Below are positions 13,272 through 13,315 of a stretch of 13,315 nt of DNA, piece by piece. The notes under the pieces were generated by a model. That model was given only the letters and a program-made list of their open reading frames with translations. It was not told the DNA's origin and made no database searches. How positions within the stretch are numbered: the stretch's first letter is position 1; the number at the start of each line of letters is the position of its first letter. This DNA is from Candidatus Heimdallarchaeota archaeon (GTDB lineage: Archaea; Asgardarchaeota; Heimdallarchaeia; Heimdallarchaeales; Kariarchaeaceae). The stretch is taken from NCBI GenBank assembly GCA_021399405.1, contig JAAFKL010000441.1, positions 1 to 13,315 on the forward strand, written 5' to 3'. Position numbers and translations under genes: made by a program.

Positions 13272-13315
13272 AAAAGTTAATTCTTGAGAATTCTAAATCC
13301 TCAATATTACATATA

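Overview
AT-rich archaeal chromosome segment. The archaeal assignment rests on an L7Ae–S28e–L24e ribosomal protein cluster, an eIF5B-type initiation factor, and an adjacent mevalonate kinase / isopentenyl phosphate kinase pair (the archaeal branch of isoprenoid synthesis). TATA-like promoters with short leaders, TTG starts preceded by GGTGAT/GAGGGA Shine-Dalgarno sequences, and secreted proteins ending in a Ser/Thr-rich stalk plus a C-terminal membrane anchor fit this. An Asgard-type lineage is possible, but that is an impression and is not proved by the window.

Layout. (1) 1-~320: the 3' end of an IS200/IS605-family tnpB, cut by the window edge; its last third overlaps a structured region that looks like the element's omega/re-RNA. 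(2) 405-3139: two tandem paralogous surface proteins, both on the minus strand. The one at 405-1805 is an exported lectin-like ectodomain, Ser/Thr stalk and membrane helix followed by a cytoplasmic winged-helix DNA-binding domain. The one at 2139-3047 has the same outside and membrane parts, but a +1 frameshift just after the membrane helix removed the cytoplasmic part; a decayed remnant is still readable in the other frame. Both carry a nearly identical promoter block with two ATTTAAAT octamers 31 bp apart. (3) 3254-4124: an HxlR-family redox/stress-type regulator convergent with a glyoxalase-fold (VOC) protein, the latter preceded by several inverted repeats. (4) 4321-6396: a large exported beta-helix/FN3/Ig-like surface protein. 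(5) 6572-8402: the mvk-ipk operon, then a convergent GNAT acetyltransferase. (6) 9172-9957: rpl7ae-rps28e-rpl24e. (7) 10140-10875: a two-gene operon (three-helix membrane protein plus small Cro/CI-type regulator, overlapping by 4 nt) with four direct repeats at exactly 21-bp spacing immediately upstream of its TATA box. (8) 11270-13261: infB (aIF5B) followed in the same operon by a 58-residue zinc-ribbon protein starting at TTG.

How the genes work together. Regions 5, 6 and 8 are housekeeping (lipid precursor synthesis, translation). In many archaea L7Ae-S28e-L24e-Ndk-infB is one directional cluster; here ndk is absent, infB is inverted, and the membrane/HTH pair lies between. Regions 2, 3, 4 and 7 look like environment-sensing and cell-surface functions. 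The two most unusual items are the membrane-tethered lectin/winged-helix regulator with its output-less paralogue, and the 21-bp repeat array in front of the membrane protein/HTH pair.
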